A DNA stretch of 64,000 nucleotides from a bacterium (GTDB lineage: Bacteria > AUK180): positions 90,749-154,748 of the forward strand of contig JAGLGN010000005.1 in the NCBI GenBank assembly GCA_023144005.1, in the 5' to 3' direction. Made by a program: the position numbers and the translations under genes. Shown here piece by piece: positions 7,846 through 17,622 of the stretch. The notes under the pieces were generated by a model, which worked only from the letters and a program-made list of their open reading frames with translations, made no database searches and had not been told where the DNA came from. How positions within the stretch are numbered: position 1 is the first letter of the stretch; each line of letters starts with the position of its first letter.

Positions 7846-9752
7846 ATATTAATTTCGTACTCTCCCTCATTTATGAAAATATTCACAGAAATCCCCTGAA
7901 GGATCTCTTCCACACCGGATTCGGAATTAGAAACCGTGCGTATGGGGTAAGTGATCACCCGCCAATCTTCGGGAAATGTAAATTTCAGTGACATGTCAAA
8001 CGGCTTGTCAAAAAGAATGAGTTCATTGGTGAATAGGTCAGATGTGGCTCCGCAACAATACACTTCATTCGAAGGAAGAACTCTGATCTTCTCGTCTTCC
8101 GAAGATATCGCTACATTCCATTGCTGTACCAATTCCTTACTTTTATCGAGTATCTCATTATTTATTTTAAAGCCATCGGATGATACCTTTACTGTTTTTC
8201 TTAAAATATCCTCAAGGAAAAACACCAATTCCGAATCATCGATAATTGAACTTCCATATTTCTCCGAGCCGTAATTGCTTAATATCTTCTCATTTCGATA
8301 CATTTCAGCCGCGGTTATACCCGGCGTCACCGATAGATCCAAGAGAGAGAAGCGTGGATGGTCGTCATATAGCAATTCTACTTTTTTATCCTTGAGGTAA
8401 TACCCGTCATGTATCGTTTTCACGCCGGAGGTATCTGACATATCTATTCGTTTGTGATAATATTCCTCTTTTCTTGTCATCACAGAAAGAATATTTCTGT
8501 TCATCTTGGAGATATCCCATTCATAAATGGTTCCTCCTGATATTGAGAAATATGCGGCGGATCCGACTTTTTCACAGATGATGTCCTTTTCCCCCGGGTT
8601 CAGATGTGTTCGCTGATAAATAGTATCTCCAAACTCGGATTGCTTTATAAGGTGCTCAAAGATCGCATGCCGCAGATGAGGGATGTAAACTCCTCCGAAA
8701 ACGCCGTGCCAATATGAGCAATTACACTGAGCTCGAAACAGGTCCATCTTTTCTTCAGGCGGATACTCCTTAAACTTTCGGCTAATTTGCAGCATTCTTC
8801 TGAGCATGATATTGATCTCAGGGTACTTCACCGAGAAATTTGACCAGAAGCCGCCCTTGATGTAGACCTTCTGCTCTTCACCAACATGGTCTTTGAGCTC
8901 TCCTAATGCATCCTGGCCCGAAGGGGAAAGGACCCACTCCATCATTTCCGGATAGGAACAGGCGGGAATATTTATCCTTCCCATATTATCCGTATCATTG
9001 CTTTGCCCAAAATGGACGGTCTCCAGATCATCAGATTCACGCAAGGCCGTCAAGAAATTCCGGAGCCACCCCTTATCGTAGACGAGTTCATGCGTCCCGG
9101 GCCAAAGTCCGAACTTCTCACCATCATCCGCCATCGTAATGAGTTTCCCTGGGAAACGCTTCAGAAACTCCATGACTTCTTCTACCGGGTGAAACGGCAT
9201 CAGATACCGCAGGGTTTTTGAAATAGGGAATGACTCCACATTTGAATCCAGATGTTCCGCATAGAATTTTCCGGAAAGGTCCACCCTGTCAAGGCCTGCG
9301 TATTGGAAATGGTACTCATCCAAAGGGATTTGTTTTATTCCTGCAGCCGAAAGTATTTCAGGGAAATGTGGTTCCCAAACCCTTTCAGCAAGCCAGGCGG
9401 CGGATGATACCTTTCCGAAAGTATCTTCCAGTTTTTTACGGTAAAGTGTTATTTGATCGATCGCATCCTGCCTGGGTATATTTGAAATTATGGGTTCGTA
9501 GTAGGCACCGTTAATGATCTCGACATTTCCTGAATCAACCAGTGCGCGTATATCTGAAATATATGACGGCACATGCTTTTCCAGCCATTCGAGCAAGTAT
9601 CCGCTGAAGTGAAGTGAAAATTTGATTTCCGGAAAGCTGCCCAAGACCTCGACCAACGGACCATAGCTTTTCTCAAAAGCTTCTTTCAGCACAAAGCCGA
9701 AATTACCCACCGGCTGATGATTATGAAAGCAAAGGATCAGACGGGTCTTCAT
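7842..9752 (-). CDS. GH57 glycoside hydrolase, 4-alpha-glucanotransferase/alpha-amylase type
   Basis: A 636-residue GH57 enzyme with the layout of the archaeal/Thermotoga 4-alpha-glucanotransferases: barrel (about 1-300), then DUF1925- and DUF1926-like domains. Visible motifs are CFHNHQPVGNF, WLAERVWEP (nucleophile Glu by family knowledge) and MADDGEKFGLWPGTHE (acid/base Asp). There is no signal peptide, so it acts on cytoplasmic alpha-glucan, transferring or cleaving 1,4-linked chains. The ATG at 9752 overlaps the EIIB TGA as ATGA, a better start than the TTG in the ORF track. Its position inside a PTS operon, between EIIB and EIIC, is unusual and suggests coupling of sugar uptake to glycogen turnover. 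Confidence 0.93.
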   Translation of the reverse strand: MKTRLILCFHNHQPVGNFGFVLKEAFEKSYGPLVEVLGSFPEIKFSLHFSGYLLEWLEKHVPSYISDIRALVDSGNVEIINGAYYEPIISNIPRQDAIDQITLYRKKLEDTFGKVSSAAWLAERVWEPHFPEILSAAGIKQIPLDEYHFQYAGLDRVDLSGKFYAEHLDSNVESFPISKTLRYLMPFHPVEEVMEFLKRFPGKLITMADDGEKFGLWPGTHELVYDKGWLRNFLTALRESDDLETVHFGQSNDTDNMGRINIPACSYPEMMEWVLSPSGQDALGELKDHVGEEQKVYIKGGFWSNFSVKYPEINIMLRRMLQISRKFKEYPPEEKMDLFRAQCNCSYWHGVFGGVYIPHLRHAIFEHLIKQSEFGDTIYQRTHLNPGEKDIICEKVGSAAYFSISGGTIYEWDISKMNRNILSVMTRKEEYYHKRIDMSDTSGVKTIHDGYYLKDKKVELLYDDHPRFSLLDLSVTPGITAAEMYRNEKILSNYGSEKYGSSIIDDSELVFFLEDILRKTVKVSSDGFKINNEILDKSKELVQQWNVAISSEDEKIRVLPSNEVYCCGATSDLFTNELILFDKPFDMSLKFTFPEDWRVITYPIRTVSNSESGVEEILQGISVNIFINEGEYEINI

Positions 9753-10252
9753 GTGCAACTGCCTTTGACTTTTTCAATAAACTCCGTATCGATCATGATC
9801 TTCGCGGAATTACAGGTCAATTGAAGACACAATTTGATCCCCCTGTCTATCATCTTTTCAAATATCTGTATATCCGAAGTTGATAAGAAGAGATAAGGAA
9901 ATATCTCCCTTGAATCCTCGCTATAATGAAGGCCGCCGACATTGATCTTTGAAAAGCACATTCCACACCCGCTTAAGAGAGCGAAACAATCTTCAACCGA
10001 ACGGACAAGAAGCATCGAATCGTTCAGATCCAACGAGGGAAGTTTGCTTCTGAATTGTTCGTGAGAGAATATATTCAGATGTGTTCCCGGCGGAATAGAC
10101 ATATCCCACAATGATTTTGTAAGAAAATCATTATTTGAGCGATCATCCACAATGTACACATTCTTTTTATTAAGCGGCTGCAACCAACCGACATTAACCT
10201 GCCCGTGGATCAGTCTGTCGTCAATTCGCAGAGTAAAATTCTTTAATTCCAT
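9749..10252 (-). CDS. Mannose-family PTS component EIIB
   Basis: Cytoplasmic subunit that takes phosphate from EIIA on histidine and gives it to the sugar in the EIIC/EIID channel. The 167-residue protein starts LRIDDRLIHGQVNVGWLQ, the EIIB(Man) signature with the phosphorylated His. The body has alternating strands and helices of the family and normal length. It overlaps EIIA by 32 nt and the GH57 start by 4 nt. Confidence 0.95.
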   Translation of the reverse strand: MELKNFTLRIDDRLIHGQVNVGWLQPLNKKNVYIVDDRSNNDFLTKSLWDMSIPPGTHLNIFSHEQFRSKLPSLDLNDSMLLVRSVEDCFALLSGCGMCFSKINVGGLHYSEDSREIFPYLFLSTSDIQIFEKMIDRGIKLCLQLTCNSAKIMIDTEFIEKVKGSCT

Positions 10253-10619
10253 CTTTCCCCGCTATAATAAGATTTTTCACAAGCACCTCAAATCCATCAT
10301 CATTCAGCGATGCCGCAAGTATTTTTATGACCATAGGGACATTTACTCCAGAGACACAGGCACCTTTAATATCCTGCATAAGAAGTGTTCGAGCTGTATT
10401 ATCGGGCGTTCCGCCGGCGATATCCGTAAGAAAAAGACAGGTGTTGCCTTCTGCAATATCTTTTACAGATCGCAGATAATCTTTCGGATTCATACTCGGA
10501 CTAAGCTGCACCGCCTCCATTCGAACAGGCGGGTCTCCGGCAAGATAAAGAAAGAACTCCTTGAGTTTTTCACAAAGCTCACCGTGAGTTAAGATCAACA
10601 CAAGCACGTCTTTATTCAT
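10221..10619 (-). CDS. Mannose/fructose-family PTS component EIIA
   Basis: Soluble 132-residue EIIA that receives phosphate from HPr. The active histidine lies in LVLILTHGELCEKL near the N-terminus, and FLTDIAGGTPDNTAR is the conserved family loop. The ATG at 10619 is preferred over the ORF-track start because the preceding codons only extend into hprK; this start overlaps the hprK stop by 8 nt. The long overlap with EIIB (32 nt) suggests coupled translation. Confidence 0.93.
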   Translation of the reverse strand: MNKDVLVLILTHGELCEKLKEFFLYLAGDPPVRMEAVQLSPSMNPKDYLRSVKDIAEGNTCLFLTDIAGGTPDNTARTLLMQDIKGACVSGVNVPMVIKILAASLNDDGFEVLVKNLIIAGKDGIKEFYSAN

Positions 10620-11625
10620 TATCAGCAATAAAATAAAAAGAATCAATATAACTGAGATCCTTTTTCCCCTGTTTTTTCTTCATCGACAATTTTTCATTGA
10701 TGGTATTAATGGGATTCTCCCCCATAATGTTCGCAACATGAGATAGGCCTATCAGCTCTATTATATTCGCTAAATTCTTTGATGAGGTAACAGGGATCGT
10801 GTATTTCGGTATCTTTATTCCGAGAAGTCTCTCAAATTGTATATCCATTCTCAATCTGTCGAATTTCTGATAATCTATATCTTCTCCCTTAACGAATTCC
10901 ACAATTATTTCTACCCTCTTCTTATGTCGGATAGATTGAACGCCAAAGAGGGTTTTAACATCTATCAATCCTACTCCTCGAGCTTCAACATGATAGGAAA
11001 ACGGACTGTTCATCCCATAACCGATCAAGAATTCATATTGTTTGTGGATCACAACAAGGTCATCGGCGACTAGTCGATGGGAATCTGCTAAAAGCTCCAG
11101 AGCAACTTCACTTTTTCCGATGCCGCTTTCACCCTTGATAAGGATCCCAACACCGTAAATATCCATTAAAACACCATGGACATGCGCCTTTGCTGCAAAA
11201 ACGAAGTTGAGATACCTTTCAACCTTCTGAATGGTCTCCCTGCGGGAAGCAGCAGAATAGAGTAAGGTTATATGGTATTTTTTAAAGAGGTCGATCTCTC
11301 TTTTCGGGAGCCTTTTGCCGCAGATGATAATTGCGGGAATACGTAGGTCCTGCACCGATGCCAAGAACTTATCCTTTTCGGGAAATGACAAATTGGAATA
11401 GTAGGATCTCCTGTCATTTTCAATAATATACATCTGGCCTTTCTGCACATTCTTAAAATATTTCAGAAAAAGCAGGCCCAATTGACCGAATTCTGAAACC
11501 CGGATCTTTCTACTCAACCCGTGCGGAGTTTTTGCAAGATCTTCTAAAAGAAGAAAGCCCTGAAGGTCCTTTAAGAAGGTTTTTACTGTTATTCCTTCAT
11601 TTGTTCTTTTTGATGTAGAGGCCAT
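10612..11625 (-). CDS. hprK: HPr kinase/phosphorylase
   Basis: Bifunctional enzyme that phosphorylates and dephosphorylates the regulatory serine of HPr, setting PTS activity and carbon signalling. The N-terminal domain (about 1-140) is followed by a kinase domain with Walker A in KGESGIGKSEVALEL, RLVADDLVVIH and the HprK signature VEARGVGLIDVKTLFG. At 337 residues it is of typical length. It overlaps hpf by 29 nt upstream and EIIA by 8 nt downstream. The rpoN-hpf-hprK order resembles the rpoN-associated loci of proteobacteria, where hpf and PTS genes also follow rpoN. Confidence 0.96.
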   Translation of the reverse strand: MASTSKRTNEGITVKTFLKDLQGFLLLEDLAKTPHGLSRKIRVSEFGQLGLLFLKYFKNVQKGQMYIIENDRRSYYSNLSFPEKDKFLASVQDLRIPAIIICGKRLPKREIDLFKKYHITLLYSAASRRETIQKVERYLNFVFAAKAHVHGVLMDIYGVGILIKGESGIGKSEVALELLADSHRLVADDLVVIHKQYEFLIGYGMNSPFSYHVEARGVGLIDVKTLFGVQSIRHKKRVEIIVEFVKGEDIDYQKFDRLRMDIQFERLLGIKIPKYTIPVTSSKNLANIIELIGLSHVANIMGENPINTINEKLSMKKKQGKKDLSYIDSFYFIADNE

Positions 11626-12112
11626 AATTCCCGTCTTTTCTCTTGAATATCACATTAACCTCTCCCCTGTCTTCATTAAGGAAAGGATAGAAGTCAAGAT
11701 CCTCTTCTTCAAGGATCAGGATCGCTTCATCAGCGGTGAGGGGCTTAATGTTGATGTGAAAAAGAAAGATCTCCTTTGCGTCTTTGTCATTTTCCTCTAT
11801 GATCTGGCCTTTTACACTGGAAAAACCCTTTTTCCCTTTTACGATATTTTTGTGTTTCACGATCTTTCTCTCGAGTTTATCGATCAAAAGGTCGATCACT
11901 TCAAGCGGTTGGGCTCCCCGTTCTTTCAAGTGGAAGGTTTTTTTCCCTGAAAATAAAGTAAGCTCAATGGAGTATCCGTTCCCCTCATGAGTGATGTTTG
12001 CCTGAGAAGAGGAAGGGGGATCGATCACTTTATCGATCTTCTCCATCTTTTTTTCAAGATAGTTCTTGATGTGATTTGTTACATGAAAATTTCCAACGAT
12101 CTTTAGTTCCAT
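11597..12112 (-). CDS. hpf: Ribosome hibernation promoting factor, long form
   Basis: A 171-residue S30AE protein. The N-terminal domain (about 1-95, starting MELKIVGNFHVTNHIKNYLE) binds the small ribosomal subunit, and a linked C-terminal domain (about 115-171, with PLTADEAILILEEEDLDFYPF) is the dimerisation domain of long HPF. By family knowledge it pairs 70S ribosomes into inactive 100S particles in starvation. A strong AGGAGG site 5 nt upstream marks the start. It lies directly downstream of rpoN. Confidence 0.94.
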   Translation of the reverse strand: MELKIVGNFHVTNHIKNYLEKKMEKIDKVIDPPSSSQANITHEGNGYSIELTLFSGKKTFHLKERGAQPLEVIDLLIDKLERKIVKHKNIVKGKKGFSSVKGQIIEENDKDAKEIFLFHINIKPLTADEAILILEEEDLDFYPFLNEDRGEVNVIFKRKDGNYGLYIKKNK

Positions 12113-12121
12113 ACGAACCTC

Positions 12122-13546
12122 CTATGACATCCTTTTTCTAATAGAGGCGGTTGGGATGTTCAAAACGCCCCTATACTTGGCAACAGTTCTTCTTGCTACA
12201 GCAATATTATATTTTTTTGTTATCAAATCGGATATTACCTGATCGCTCAAGGGCTTATCGGCAGGTTCATTATCGATCAATTCCTTGATATATTCTTTTA
12301 CCACCTTTGATGAAACACTTTCTGAATCATCGTAAGTATCGAGCTTTGAAGAGAAGAAATATTTAAGCTGAAAGATCCCGTCGGAAGTCTGAATATATTT
12401 ATTTCTAGTTATTCTGCTTATTGTGGATTCATGCATTTCTACTTTCTCCGCAATCTCTTTCAATGTGAGGGGTTTCAGTCCCAGGATCCCTTGAATCAGA
12501 AATGCTTTCTGAACTTGAAAGATCGATTTTGTTATCAAATATATGCTTCTTCTGCGCTGATAAATACCCTTGATAAGGAACATCGCATTCTCGTATTTTG
12601 ACTTCATCCTTCTGATCTCTTTGTCAGTAAATAGTTTTTCATTATTAACTTCTTCGTAATAACCGGTATTTAATTTGTACTTAGAGATTCCCATGTCATT
12701 TAAAACGATGATCACTTCCTGTTTCTCATTTAAGAATACGATCGCGTCGGGAACGATCGAGGTATTCCCTGATTCCTTGTACTGACGGCCCGGGTATAAC
12801 TCCAGGGTCTTGATAAATTCTACCGCTTCCTTTATTTCCTCAAAGGAAATATCCTCTTCCTTTGCGATCTCCTCATACCTCAATTTCAGGAAATCACTCC
12901 AGTACTTCTCGATTATTCGGCATGCCAAAGACGACTGTCCCATCTGCTGCTGGATCTGGACTTGAAGCACTTCCTGTATGGAGTAAGCCCCGACACCGAT
13001 CGGGTCAAGCAGCATGAATCTTCTTCGGATCGCTTCTATCCGTTTCAGATCTATATGAGTAAATTCTTTTTTAATAGTCAGCTCTATATCAAAGGAGGAT
13101 AATTGAAGGAATCCGTCTTCGTCCAGATTGCCGGCCATATATGTCGCAAGCCATCGTTCGTCACTCTCTTCAAAAAGGATTTGTATCTGTTTCACTAAAT
13201 GCTCTTCAAGAGTTTCAGGATAGGTCAGGGTATTTTCTATTACATTATCCTCGTTACGTTCCGGCCTGCTCATCTCATCACCGAACATATTATCAACATA
13301 ATAGTCAATATCTACATCGGGAGCATCCTTATCCTTGCGTTCAACGGTCTCCTCTTTGTTCTGATACTGCTCTTCCGATTTGAGAAAAGGATTCGTGCTC
13401 CACTCTTCCTCTAATTTTTCCTTCAATTCCAATGTGGATAGTTCCATGAGCTTCATGGTCTGTATAAGTGCGGGTGTAAGCCTCAATTCCTGCCTTAACT
13501 TATTCTTTAATTGGAGATTCAGGCTTAAATTCTTATCTGCACTCAT
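12122..13546 (-). CDS. rpoN: RNA polymerase sigma-54 factor
   Basis: The activator-dependent sigma factor. The glutamine/leucine-rich N-terminal region has LRQELRLTPALIQTMKLMELS, which contacts polymerase and enhancer-binding proteins. A core-binding middle part (about 100-310) follows, then a helix-turn-helix with LTLKEIAEKVEMHESTISR. The RpoN box ARRTVAKYRGVLNIPTASIR at the C-terminus recognises the -24 element. At 474 residues it is full length. It overlaps lptB by 4 nt, the same lptB-rpoN-hpf order known from proteobacteria. No enhancer-binding activator gene is in the window. Confidence 0.97.
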   Translation of the reverse strand: MSADKNLSLNLQLKNKLRQELRLTPALIQTMKLMELSTLELKEKLEEEWSTNPFLKSEEQYQNKEETVERKDKDAPDVDIDYYVDNMFGDEMSRPERNEDNVIENTLTYPETLEEHLVKQIQILFEESDERWLATYMAGNLDEDGFLQLSSFDIELTIKKEFTHIDLKRIEAIRRRFMLLDPIGVGAYSIQEVLQVQIQQQMGQSSLACRIIEKYWSDFLKLRYEEIAKEEDISFEEIKEAVEFIKTLELYPGRQYKESGNTSIVPDAIVFLNEKQEVIIVLNDMGISKYKLNTGYYEEVNNEKLFTDKEIRRMKSKYENAMFLIKGIYQRRRSIYLITKSIFQVQKAFLIQGILGLKPLTLKEIAEKVEMHESTISRITRNKYIQTSDGIFQLKYFFSSKLDTYDDSESVSSKVVKEYIKELIDNEPADKPLSDQVISDLITKKYNIAVARRTVAKYRGVLNIPTASIRKRMS

Positions 13547-14295
13547 ATATCAAACGCGCTGCCCAGATAGGTACTTTTAACCGCTTCATTGTTTATCAGC
13601 TCATCGCAAGTTCCCCGGGTAAGTATCGCCCCATCGAACATTATATACGAATATTCTGTAATTTTCAATGTTTCCCTGACATTGTGATCTGTTATGAGTA
13701 TTCCAATATTTCTATCTTTAAGCTGTACTATTATCTCTTGCAAGTCCTCTATGGACTTCGGATCTACACCAGTAAAAGGTTCATCTAAAAGGATGAAGGC
13801 CGGATCTGAAGCGAGAGCACGGGCAATCTCAACCCTCCGGGTTTCGCCTCCGGAAAGCTGATACCCTTGATTATTGCGAACCTTGGTCAGGCCGAATTCC
13901 TCAAGTAGTCGGTCCGTCTCTTCGCTCATTTTCACCTTAGATGCCAACTTATATTGGAGAATGGAGAGAATATTTTCGGAAACAGTAAGGTTTCGGAAAA
14001 TGGATTTTTCTTGGGGAAGATATGTTATTCCAAGGCGGCCCCGTACATGCATCGGGAGATTTGAAATATCGCGGTCATCAATAAATATCCTGCCTGAGCG
14101 AGGGCGGATCATGCCGACTATCATATAAAAACTAGTGGTCTTGCCTGCACCGTTCGGGCCTAAGAGTCCTACTATACTCCCCCTTTTGACCTCGATCGAT
14201 ACGTCTTTGACAACTTCTCTCTTCTTATAGACCTTCTTCAGATGCTCTGCTTTCAGTATCAAAGAATCTCTATCTGAATAACTCACTGTTATCAA
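13543..14295 (-). CDS. lptB: LPS export ABC transporter ATPase LptB
   Basis: Cytoplasmic ATPase that powers LPS extraction from the inner membrane with LptFG and LptC. All ABC motifs are present: GPNGAGKTTSFYMIVG, the Q-loop LPQEKSIFRNLTVSENI, LSGGETRRVEIARAL, FILLDEPFTGVDP and the switch ITDHNVRETL. The LPQEKSIF and ETRRVE wording and the 250-residue length are specific to LptB within the ABC families. It overlaps the LptC-like gene by 26 nt. LptF/LptG and LptA are not in the window. Confidence 0.96.
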   Translation of the reverse strand: MITVSYSDRDSLILKAEHLKKVYKKREVVKDVSIEVKRGSIVGLLGPNGAGKTTSFYMIVGMIRPRSGRIFIDDRDISNLPMHVRGRLGITYLPQEKSIFRNLTVSENILSILQYKLASKVKMSEETDRLLEEFGLTKVRNNQGYQLSGGETRRVEIARALASDPAFILLDEPFTGVDPKSIEDLQEIIVQLKDRNIGILITDHNVRETLKITEYSYIMFDGAILTRGTCDELINNEAVKSTYLGSAFDI

Positions 14296-14794
14296 CCTCC
14301 AAAGACATCTTGTCTATCCTCTCTATATAAATGTTAATGAAATTATTTTCGCTTGTCAAATAATGACCCTCAATTGTCCTTCCCTCCTCGATAATAATGA
14401 ACTTAAAGTCCCCGGGTACAAGTATCTTATCCCCGGGAATATCGTAATACAGCCGGGAACACATGAGAAGATGATCCCCATCCTCATACTTCACATTACC
14501 CGATAGGATCATCGACACATCCATGGTGAGGGTTCCCGAATCTCCGGTAACACGACTCCGGCCGGAAGCCAACTGGAATTCCACATCACAATGCTTACCC
14601 GAGATATCATTGCCTGCTATCAGTATATCCTTGCCTTTGAAATGCCAAAGATATTCACCAGAACTGCTGGAGTGCAAGGATAATGTTTTGATCGAGTAAT
14701 CCCCCTGAAAGTCCCGAAATACCGACTTTCCGCCCTTGGCGCAACCGGGTAGGATGATCAATAACAGAAGAAATATTAAGTTAAATCTACTCAT
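14270..14794 (-). CDS. LptC-like lipoprotein of LPS export
   Basis: A 174-residue protein with a hydrophobic N-terminus ending in a lipobox (LIILPGC), then a beta-strand-rich domain. This includes the alternating pattern typical of the LptA/LptC jellyroll (KGKDILIAGNDISGKHCDV, GDSGTLTMDVSMILSGNVKYEDGD). Gene order kdsC-this-lptB is the classic kdsC-lptC-lptA-lptB arrangement with one gene missing. The call is therefore mostly by position and fold; it could cover the LptC or the LptA role. Overlaps: 8 nt with kdsC, 26 nt with lptB. Confidence 0.75.
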   Translation of the reverse strand: MSRFNLIFLLLLIILPGCAKGGKSVFRDFQGDYSIKTLSLHSSSSGEYLWHFKGKDILIAGNDISGKHCDVEFQLASGRSRVTGDSGTLTMDVSMILSGNVKYEDGDHLLMCSRLYYDIPGDKILVPGDFKFIIIEEGRTIEGHYLTSENNFINIYIERIDKMSLEVDNSELFR

Positions 14795-15257
14795 CCAAGA
14801 TAATATCTATCAGTTCTCTTACCGCCCCGGCGCCACCGGGCTTAGACATGACCATATGGGCCTTTTCCTTAACCTTGTAATGAGCATCCCTGGGGACAGT
14901 AAAATAGCCCACATAGGGCAGGACGGAAAGGTCGGGAATATCATCCCCGATAAATACAGAATTCTCCTTGGAAATATTCAACTCTGCCAATATTTTCTGA
15001 ACCGCGACGCTCTTATCTTCGCCGTCAACAAAGCTCACGGGACATCCTAATTCCTTTGCGCGCTTTTGCGTGGCGGGATCTCTTCGTCCGGTAATCCAGT
15101 AGATATGAATTCCCGCCTGAATGGCTTTGATGATACCGTATCCATCCTTTGTATTAAAACTCTTGGAGTAACTTCCGTCATTTGAAATAAGTAGATTGCC
15201 GTCGGTCAATACACCGTCAACATCGCAGAAAATTATCTCGATGGTCTTTGGGATCAT
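14787..15257 (-). CDS. kdsC: 3-deoxy-D-manno-octulosonate 8-phosphate phosphatase
   Basis: A small HAD phosphatase (156 residues, no cap domain) with the KdsC nucleophile motif [29 protein letters not shown] and [18 protein letters not shown]. It removes phosphate from KDO-8-phosphate to give KDO for the LPS inner core. The ATG overlaps the stop of the upstream ABC ATPase gene (ATGA). Placement next to the LPS export genes supports this call over other C0-type HAD enzymes. Confidence 0.93.
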   Translation of the reverse strand: MIPKTIEIIFCDVDGVLTDGNLLISNDGSYSKSFNTKDGYGIIKAIQAGIHIYWITGRRDPATQKRAKELGCPVSFVDGEDKSVAVQKILAELNISKENSVFIGDDIPDLSVLPYVGYFTVPRDAHYKVKEKAHMVMSKPGGAGAVRELIDIILDE

Positions 15258-16360
15258 ACAATGGTTTCCTCGGTATCGATGTCAAAGAAGTGTATCGATT
15301 CCATATCGACAACTACATCGATCTTGTCTCCTATTTTGACCCTGAGCTTGGGAGAAAATCTTCCGGTAAAGGTCGTATTCTCAACCTTGAAATATATATA
15401 TATTTCGGATCCCATCGGTTCGATGACATCGGCGGTCGATTTCAATGTAGTGAAGGGTTTTGCATCCGATACAAAGATCTTGTCCTCAACATGTTCGGGC
15501 CGAAACCCCAGGACAACATTCTTATCGACGTACTTTTCCATTGTCTTCTGATGTTCCTTGAAAACAACTAATTTCACCGATTTGCCGTAAACAAAGTAAA
15601 GATTGCTTCCCTCGGAAACTATCTTTCCTTCTAAGAAGTTCATCGAGGGAGAACCTATGAAACCCGCGACGAACTTATTCACGGGATGATTATACATGCG
15701 TATCGGTGAATCCACCTGCACGATATCGCCATCCTTCATAATTACGATACGATCACCCATCGTCATGGCTTCCATTTGGTCATGTGTAACATATATCATC
15801 GTTGTTTTGAGCCGATTATGGAGTTTCTGAAGCTCAGCACGCATCTGTACACGGAGTTTTGCGTCAAGATTGGAAAGGGGTTCGTCAAAAAGGAACACCG
15901 TGGGCTTTCTGACAATGGCGCGGCCTACTGCCACACGCTGACGCTGGCCTCCGGAAAGCATACTTGGCTTCCTATCCAAAAGATCTGTAATCCCCAGTAT
16001 CTCGGAAGCGTCCGCTACACGCTCTTCGATCGCCTTCTTCGGGTATTTTCTAAGTTTCAAACCGAATGACATATTATCATATACTGTCATATGAGGGTAC
16101 AATGCGTAGTTCTGAAATACCATGGCAATATCGCGGTCTTTTGGAGAAACATGGTTTATGACCTTGTCCCCAATGAAGATCTTGCCTTCCGTGATATCTT
16201 CAAGCCCCGCGATCATCCTGAGAGTGGTGGTCTTTCCGCAGCCGGACGGGCCAACTATAACAGTAAATTCCTTGTCCGGAATAGTAAGATTCACCTTCTT
16301 AACTGCAACAAAGCCATTATCGTATTGTTTAACAACATCTTTTAAGATAACTTCAGCCAT
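15254..16360 (-). CDS. Sugar ABC transporter ATP-binding protein (MsmK/UgpC/MalK type)
   Basis: A 368-residue CUT1-type ABC ATPase. Motifs are [66 protein letters not shown] and [16 protein letters not shown]-terminal TOBE/MalK regulatory domain (about 240-368) has [10 protein letters not shown]. It should energise uptake of oligosaccharides or glycerol-phosphate-type solutes. No permease or binding-protein gene is nearby; it sits between folC and kdsC, so it may be a shared ATPase serving several permeases, as MsmK does elsewhere. A good ribosome site (AAGGAG) precedes the ATG. Confidence 0.92.
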   Translation of the reverse strand: MAEVILKDVVKQYDNGFVAVKKVNLTIPDKEFTVIVGPSGCGKTTTLRMIAGLEDITEGKIFIGDKVINHVSPKDRDIAMVFQNYALYPHMTVYDNMSFGLKLRKYPKKAIEERVADASEILGITDLLDRKPSMLSGGQRQRVAVGRAIVRKPTVFLFDEPLSNLDAKLRVQMRAELQKLHNRLKTTMIYVTHDQMEAMTMGDRIVIMKDGDIVQVDSPIRMYNHPVNKFVAGFIGSPSMNFLEGKIVSEGSNLYFVYGKSVKLVVFKEHQKTMEKYVDKNVVLGFRPEHVEDKIFVSDAKPFTTLKSTADVIEPMGSEIYIYFKVENTTFTGRFSPKLRVKIGDKIDVVVDMESIHFFDIDTEETIV

Positions 16361-17622
16361 ATTTTCTCCTTCAAAAAATCGCCTAACAGGTATAAAGAAC
16401 CTGTGACCATCAGCATATCACCCTTTTTAAGATGAATACTTTGCACTATCGCTTCAGGTCTTATTATTATTGTATATTTTTTTGCATATTTTTCCAAATA
16501 TTTGACGTATGAATCTACACTTCTCGCGCGCACAGAATCAAATCCCGTAACGACAACATGATCAAAGAGCGGAAATAATATTTGAGATACGTGGTAAAGG
16601 GGTTTTTTCTTGACCATGCCGAAGAGAAGAACCCTCTCCCCTTTTACCGAGTTCAGTTTTTCCCTCAATGTTTCTTTAAGCCCCAGGGCACCGCTTTTAT
16701 TGTGGCAGCCGTCGATCACTACATAGGGAGCGCGGGAAAGAACGGAAAGCCGACCAAGCCAATTCACCTTTGATAATCCTTCTCTTAAAATACTCTCATC
16801 GGGAGCACCGAAAAGTAATGTGTCCGCCCGCAATGCCAAATGCAGATTGGCCAATTGATGACTGCCTCCCAATGAGAACGCCAGGCGTGAATACCTTTGG
16901 CCCTTCAAAGTTATTGACACCACTGATCCGCCAAGCTCCATGGTATCGGGCTCTATCTGTATTTTGTCTTCTATCGGGCAAATACCATGTCTCTTCTTTC
17001 CTTCCTCCATTATCACTTTCCTGATCCTCGGTGAAGGTTCTTCTGTCAGAAAAGGCCGGCCGCTCTTAATAATAGCGGCTTTCTCTTTAGCGATCTGCGT
17101 TTTACTCTTTCCCAGAAGGCGGCGGTGATCATAATCGATCATCGTGATCAGAGACAATTCCGGTATCACAATATTAGTAGCGTCCAGCCGACCGCCGAGC
17201 CCGACCTCCAGAATGGCCCAATCAACCTTCTGATCCCGGAAATATAAGAAGGCGGCCATTGCGGATATCTCAAAGAATGACGGATCTATCCCCGCCTTTT
17301 TTGAGCGGCGGACAATTGTTCTTAAATAACGCTTAAGGGGTTTGTCAGCGATCTCTGCTTTATTTATACGAAAGCGCTCATTATAATTCACAAGGTGAGG
17401 TGATGTGAACAATCCTGTTTTCAATCCCCTGGCGCACATCAGCGACTCCAATATGGCGCAGGTCGAACCTTTGCCGTTGGTTCCTGTAACATGTACGATC
17501 TTTAATTCTTTTTCAGGATTATCAAAAAGATCTGCAAGGGCGGTAATATTGTTAAGGTCGTATTTGATTTCATTTTGTTTTTTTTTGTAGATCGATTCCA
17601 AAAAGGCGGAATCAATTGCCAT
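16342..17622 (-). CDS. folC: Folylpolyglutamate synthase/dihydrofolate synthase
   Basis: A Mur-ligase-family enzyme that adds glutamate to folates (and in many bacteria to dihydropteroate). Residues 40-60 hold the ATP loop [19 protein letters not shown], then [32 protein letters not shown] (metal and substrate contacts) and a C-terminal domain with [16 protein letters not shown], where the family usually has DGAHN. At 426 residues it is normal length. It overlaps accD by 11 nt, as in many bacteria where accD-folC are paired, which supports the call. Confidence 0.95.
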   Translation of the reverse strand: MAIDSAFLESIYKKKQNEIKYDLNNITALADLFDNPEKELKIVHVTGTNGKGSTCAILESLMCARGLKTGLFTSPHLVNYNERFRINKAEIADKPLKRYLRTIVRRSKKAGIDPSFFEISAMAAFLYFRDQKVDWAILEVGLGGRLDATNIVIPELSLITMIDYDHRRLLGKSKTQIAKEKAAIIKSGRPFLTEEPSPRIRKVIMEEGKKRHGICPIEDKIQIEPDTMELGGSVVSITLKGQRYSRLAFSLGGSHQLANLHLALRADTLLFGAPDESILREGLSKVNWLGRLSVLSRAPYVVIDGCHNKSGALGLKETLREKLNSVKGERVLLFGMVKKKPLYHVSQILFPLFDHVVVTGFDSVRARSVDSYVKYLEKYAKKYTIIIRPEAIVQSIHLKKGDMLMVTGSLYLLGDFLKEKIWLKLS

